The notes under the pieces: model-generated
The model's input: the letters and a program-made list of their open reading frames with translations, nothing else
Databases searched by the model: none
Told to the model about the DNA's origin: nothing
Part shown: one piece after another, positions 4,500 to 6,630 of the stretch
Layout: each line of letters starts with the position of its first letter
How positions within the stretch are numbered: position 1 is the first letter of the stretch
From: Nitrospirota bacterium
GTDB taxonomy: Bacteria; Nitrospirota; Nitrospiria; Nitrospirales; Nitrospiraceae
NCBI GenBank assembly: GCA_020028195.1
Contig: JAHWYE010000096.1
Location: 1-6,630 of the forward strand
Direction of reading: 5' to 3'
DNA length: 6,630 nt
Translations under genes and position numbers: made by a program

Positions 4500-5009
4500 A
4501 TGCCGCAGTTTGAGTCACACTTCTTTTCCTCTCTGATTTTCTGGGAGGTCGTGTCCTTCGGCATCCTGCTGTGGGTGCTCTATAAGGTCGCCTTTCCGCC
4601 GATCCTGAAGATCTTGGAGGAGCGGGAGCGCAAGATCCGGGAGAGTTTGGAGCAGGCAGAACGGCATCGGTCGGAGGCCGAACGCAAGCTGCAGGAGTAT
4701 GAGGCCAAGTTGAACGCTGCTTCGCGAGATGCCGAAGCGGTCATCGCCCAGGCGAAGGAACGGGCGCAGCGTCTACTTGAGGAAAATGAGCAACGCCTCG
4801 CGGCGGATGCGGAGCGGATCAAAGAAGACACCGCGCGCGAGATCGACCATGAGCGTCGCAAGGCCATTCAGGAGATTCGCGCGCAGACGACCGATCTCGC
4901 CCTATTAGTCGCCGAAAAAGTGGTGGGGCGGACCCTTAACGACCAGGACCATCGTCGTCTGGCAGACGAAGCGTTAGAGGCAGTCGCTGAAACTCACCGT
5001 AAGGGGTAA
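4500..5009 (+). CDS. atpF: ATP synthase F0 subunit b (peripheral stalk)
   Basis: This 169-residue protein is anchored by one N-terminal transmembrane helix (about 11-31, SLIFWEVVSFGILLWVLYKV). A tether region with FPPI (32-35) follows. Then comes a long charged coiled coil (about 38-128), rich in Glu, Arg, Ala and Gln, that forms the stalk holding F1. The C-terminal IRAQTTDLALLVAEKVVGRTL (126-146) is the conserved delta-binding end. The length is normal. The frame is open back to GTG 4449, but I chose ATG 4500 because b subunits begin only a few residues before their membrane helix and the extra 17 codons are made of repeat sequence. No good Shine-Dalgarno sequence precedes 4500, and a palindrome occupies that site. 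This is the last gene of the operon: no atpH or atpA follows, and the next gene is convergent. Confidence 0.93.
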   Translation: MPQFESHFFSSLIFWEVVSFGILLWVLYKVAFPPILKILEERERKIRESLEQAERHRSEAERKLQEYEAKLNAASRDAEAVIAQAKERAQRLLEENEQRLAADAERIKEDTAREIDHERRKAIQEIRAQTTDLALLVAEKVVGRTLNDQDHRRLADEALEAVAETHRKG

Positions 5010-5065
5010 GGGGTCAGGCGTCAGGAGAGCGAGTGCGTTTCTTTATGCGCCTCACCTCTAACGCC
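5010..5065. other. Repeat-rich gap between convergent atpF and larE, possible transcription end region
   Basis: The left half contains AAGGGG twice (5001-5006, 5008-5013) and GGCGTCAGGAG (5018-5028). The right half contains CGCCTCAC twice (5049-5056 after a TG, and 5062-5069). Halves pair imperfectly: GGCGT...AG with CTCTAACGCC (8 of 11), and GAG-GCG with CGC-CTC with a one-base bulge around a TTTCTTTATG loop. Because both flanking genes end here, a bidirectional stop would be expected, but no T-tract-backed intrinsic terminator is evident on either strand. Confidence 0.3.
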
Positions 5066-5866
5066 TCACGGTTTAGGATTCCCCCCGCCTCGGCGATACC
5101 CCTCCAAGTCCAACGTCACAAACCGGAATCCAAGTGCTTTCAGTTGAGTGCTGACGCGTGTCCTTCGCTCCGGGTCAAGCCATCGGGATAACTCCTCTTC
5201 CTCCATCTCGATCCTGGCAATCTCGCCGTGGTCACGGACCCGGAATTGCCTGAATCCCTCCTGAACGAGTAGAGCCTCGGCCTGCTCAACTCGGGTCAGC
5301 TTCTCCCGCGTGATGACGGTTCCGCGCGGGATACGTGAGGAGAGGCAGGCTGCCGCAGGCTTATCCCAATTCGACAGTCCCAGTTCCTTGGCAAGGGTGC
5401 GGACCTCCGCTTTTGATAGCTCCGCTTCAACCAGGGGGCTCCGAACCCCCCACTCACGGGCAGCGACGATGCCGGGGCGGTCGTCGCCGAGGTCATCCAG
5501 GTTGGTCCCATCCACCATCGCGCCCATGTTCAGTTCGAGTTGGAGCTTCTGCAGAGCCTGGTAGAGGTCCGTCTTGCAGTGGTAGCAGCGGCCGGCGTCG
5601 TTTCGGACGAAGTCCGGGATGGCGAGTTGATCGGTTTCGATGATCAAGTGACGGACGCCGATCTCTTGTCCTACCCGGCGGGCGGTCTTCAGCTCAATCT
5701 CTGGAAAGGTAGGAGACACAGCCGTGACGGCGATGGCCCCAGAGCCCAGCGAATCGTGGGCGATCTTGAGGACCAGCGAGCTGTCGATGCCGCCTGAGAA
5801 GGCCACGAGGACGGACTCCATCCCCTGAAGGAGGTTCTGCATCTTCAGCAACTTGTTCTGTGGCAT
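5066..5866 (-). CDS. larE: LarE-type ATP-dependent sulfur transferase (nickel-pincer cofactor synthesis)
   Basis: From ATG 5866 this is a 266-residue cytoplasmic PP-loop ATP pyrophosphatase. LarE adenylates the carboxylates of the LarB product and inserts sulfur, giving the thiocarboxylates of the nickel-pincer nucleotide used by lactate racemase and related enzymes. The PP-loop is SGGIDSS (24-30). Residues MVDGTNLDDLGDDRPG (117-132) and KPAAACLSSRIPRG (169-182) are typical of LarE; Cys174 matches the sulfur-donor Cys176 of Lactobacillus plantarum LarE. Cys94 and Cys97 in RCYHCK give a three-cysteine set, as in LarE proteins proposed to carry a [4Fe-4S] cluster. Length is normal. A TTG at 5881 would add five residues; neither start has a strong ribosome binding site. 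The upstream M16-type gene ends 31 bases before, so the two may be co-transcribed. No larA, larB or larC is in view. Confidence 0.85.
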   Translation of the reverse strand: MPQNKLLKMQNLLQGMESVLVAFSGGIDSSLVLKIAHDSLGSGAIAVTAVSPTFPEIELKTARRVGQEIGVRHLIIETDQLAIPDFVRNDAGRCYHCKTDLYQALQKLQLELNMGAMVDGTNLDDLGDDRPGIVAAREWGVRSPLVEAELSKAEVRTLAKELGLSNWDKPAAACLSSRIPRGTVITREKLTRVEQAEALLVQEGFRQFRVRDHGEIARIEMEEEELSRWLDPERRTRVSTQLKALGFRFVTLDLEGYRRGGGNPKP

Positions 5867-5897
5867 GGCTGAAAAATCCAAGGCTAGAAGCGAAGGC

Positions 5898-6630
5898 CTA
5901 GTGTTTCACTTTTGCCTTCGCTAAGTCTCCAACGACGACGAGGGCGTAGCGGTTCGGATGCAGGTATTGCTTGGCCACCCGAAGCACGTCTTCCTTGGTA
6001 ACTTTCTCGATCCAATGTGGGTACCGACTGAAGTAGTCGAGCCCGAGACCGTATAGCTCCACGAGAGACAAAACTTGGGCCAGCTTCGCGGTCGTGTCGA
6101 GGCGGAGGGGGAAACTTCCCATCAGGTAGGCTTTGGCGTCGGCCAGTTCCTGGTCGGTCACCGGTGCCTCTCGGATGCTCTTCAGTTCGGTCAGGACGCC
6201 GGCGATGGCCTGATTGGCCGTCTCGTTCCGCGTCTGAAGGTTGACCAGGAAGGCCCCAGGCATCAGGTTGGCTTCAAAATGGCTACCGACGCCGTAGACC
6301 AGCCCCTGCCGATCGCGGATCGAGTCCATCAGCCGCGAGGAGAACCCGCCTGCCCCGAGAATATGGTTCATGACCGACACCGCGTAGAAGTCCGGGTTGG
6401 TTCGGCTGATCCCCACGTGGCCCAGCATGATGGTCGCCTGCGTCAGATCTTTCTCGATGAGCCGGACAGTCGGTTTTTCAATCGGGGCCGGCTTCACGAC
6501 TGTCCGAGACGGTAGAGTGCCGCGCTTCCAGGAGCCGAAGTGTTTGGCAACGAGCGCACGTGCCTGCTCAATGGAAATATCTCCCACGATTGCCAGGATC
6601 GTCTGGTTCGGAAGATACTCGCGAGAAAAA
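5898..6630 (-). CDS. M16-family (pitrilysin-like) zinc peptidase, C-terminal part
   Basis: The frame is open to the right edge, giving the last 243 residues; the N-terminus is outside the window. The edge sequence FSREYLPNQTILAIVGDIS matches the 'y.p.n..l.ivGd.' strand at the end of the first M16 domain. The remainder is the second domain: GGFSSRLMDSIRDRQGLVYGVGS carries the conserved Arg/Tyr motif ('SRL...iR...GL.Y.v.s') that helps bind substrate in two-domain M16B peptidases. The zinc site HXXEH would lie upstream and cannot be seen, so whether this is the catalytic or a non-catalytic partner subunit is unknown. M16 proteins of this kind are often exported or periplasmic, and paired genes are common. 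A GTG at 6587 could be taken as a start but is internal to the conserved strand. larE follows on the same strand. Confidence 0.85.
   Translation of the reverse strand, partial: FSREYLPNQTILAIVGDISIEQARALVAKHFGSWKRGTLPSRTVVKPAPIEKPTVRLIEKDLTQATIMLGHVGISRTNPDFYAVSVMNHILGAGGFSSRLMDSIRDRQGLVYGVGSHFEANLMPGAFLVNLQTRNETANQAIAGVLTELKSIREAPVTDQELADAKAYLMGSFPLRLDTTAKLAQVLSLVELYGLGLDYFSRYPHWIEKVTKEDVLRVAKQYLHPNRYALVVVGDLAKAKVKH

Noticed and set aside
2814..5009. N-type (Na+-translocating) ATPase operon
   Set aside because: Gene order lacks atpD, atpC, atpQ and atpR, and the c subunit lacks the Gln and Ser/Thr of the sodium site.

Overview
The window reads as ordinary chromosome of a GC-rich, Gram-negative-like bacterium. 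Gene families, codon use and the style of the intergenic repeats resemble Nitrospira (phylum Nitrospirota). That placement rests on remembered resemblance, not on a search, and is only moderately certain. No rRNA, tRNA, CRISPR array, transposase or phage gene is visible.

Left part, minus strand (1-2629). At the left edge lies the first 57 codons of an exported protein with a signal peptide and a DUF4124-like start, as found at the N-terminus of some lytic transglycosylases. A TTGACA-type promoter sits almost on top of its start codon. Next come two tightly linked genes transcribed pabB then pabC: a chorismate-utilising aminodeoxychorismate synthase component I and a fold-type IV PLP enzyme, probably aminodeoxychorismate lyase. 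Together they would convert chorismate to p-aminobenzoate for folate, with a glutamine amidotransferase (PabA/TrpG) supplied from elsewhere. The PabB active site carries the TrpE-type Ala in PIAGT.

Middle part, plus strand (2630-5009). A divergent control region holds a perfect 8-bp inverted repeat, a TTGACA promoter and a GC-rich leader hairpin. It leads into a membrane-sector-only ATP synthase operon: atpI-like assembly factor, atpB (subunit a), atpE (subunit c), atpF (subunit b). No F1 gene (delta, alpha, gamma, beta, epsilon) follows; the operon ends against a convergent gene, so F1 must be encoded elsewhere. Key proton-path residues are present: R174 in subunit a and E58 in subunit c. 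Each gap of this operon holds a different structured or repetitive sequence: a 94-bp stem-loop with a partial tandem duplication before atpB, a 119-bp inverted-repeat element directly after the atpB stop codon, and short CGTTCATCGT/GTTAAC repeats between atpE and atpF. These are the most unusual part of the window.

Right part, minus strand (5066-6630). An M16-family peptidase-like gene, cut by the right edge, is followed by larE, a PP-loop sulfur transferase of the nickel-pincer cofactor pathway. This LarE has three cysteines placed as in the proposed iron-sulfur-cluster type. No other lar gene is in view.

I found no clearly new multi-gene system. The candidates worth pursuing are the repeat-interrupted F0 operon, the palindrome between pabB and atpI, and the residue-level oddities in PabB and LarE.
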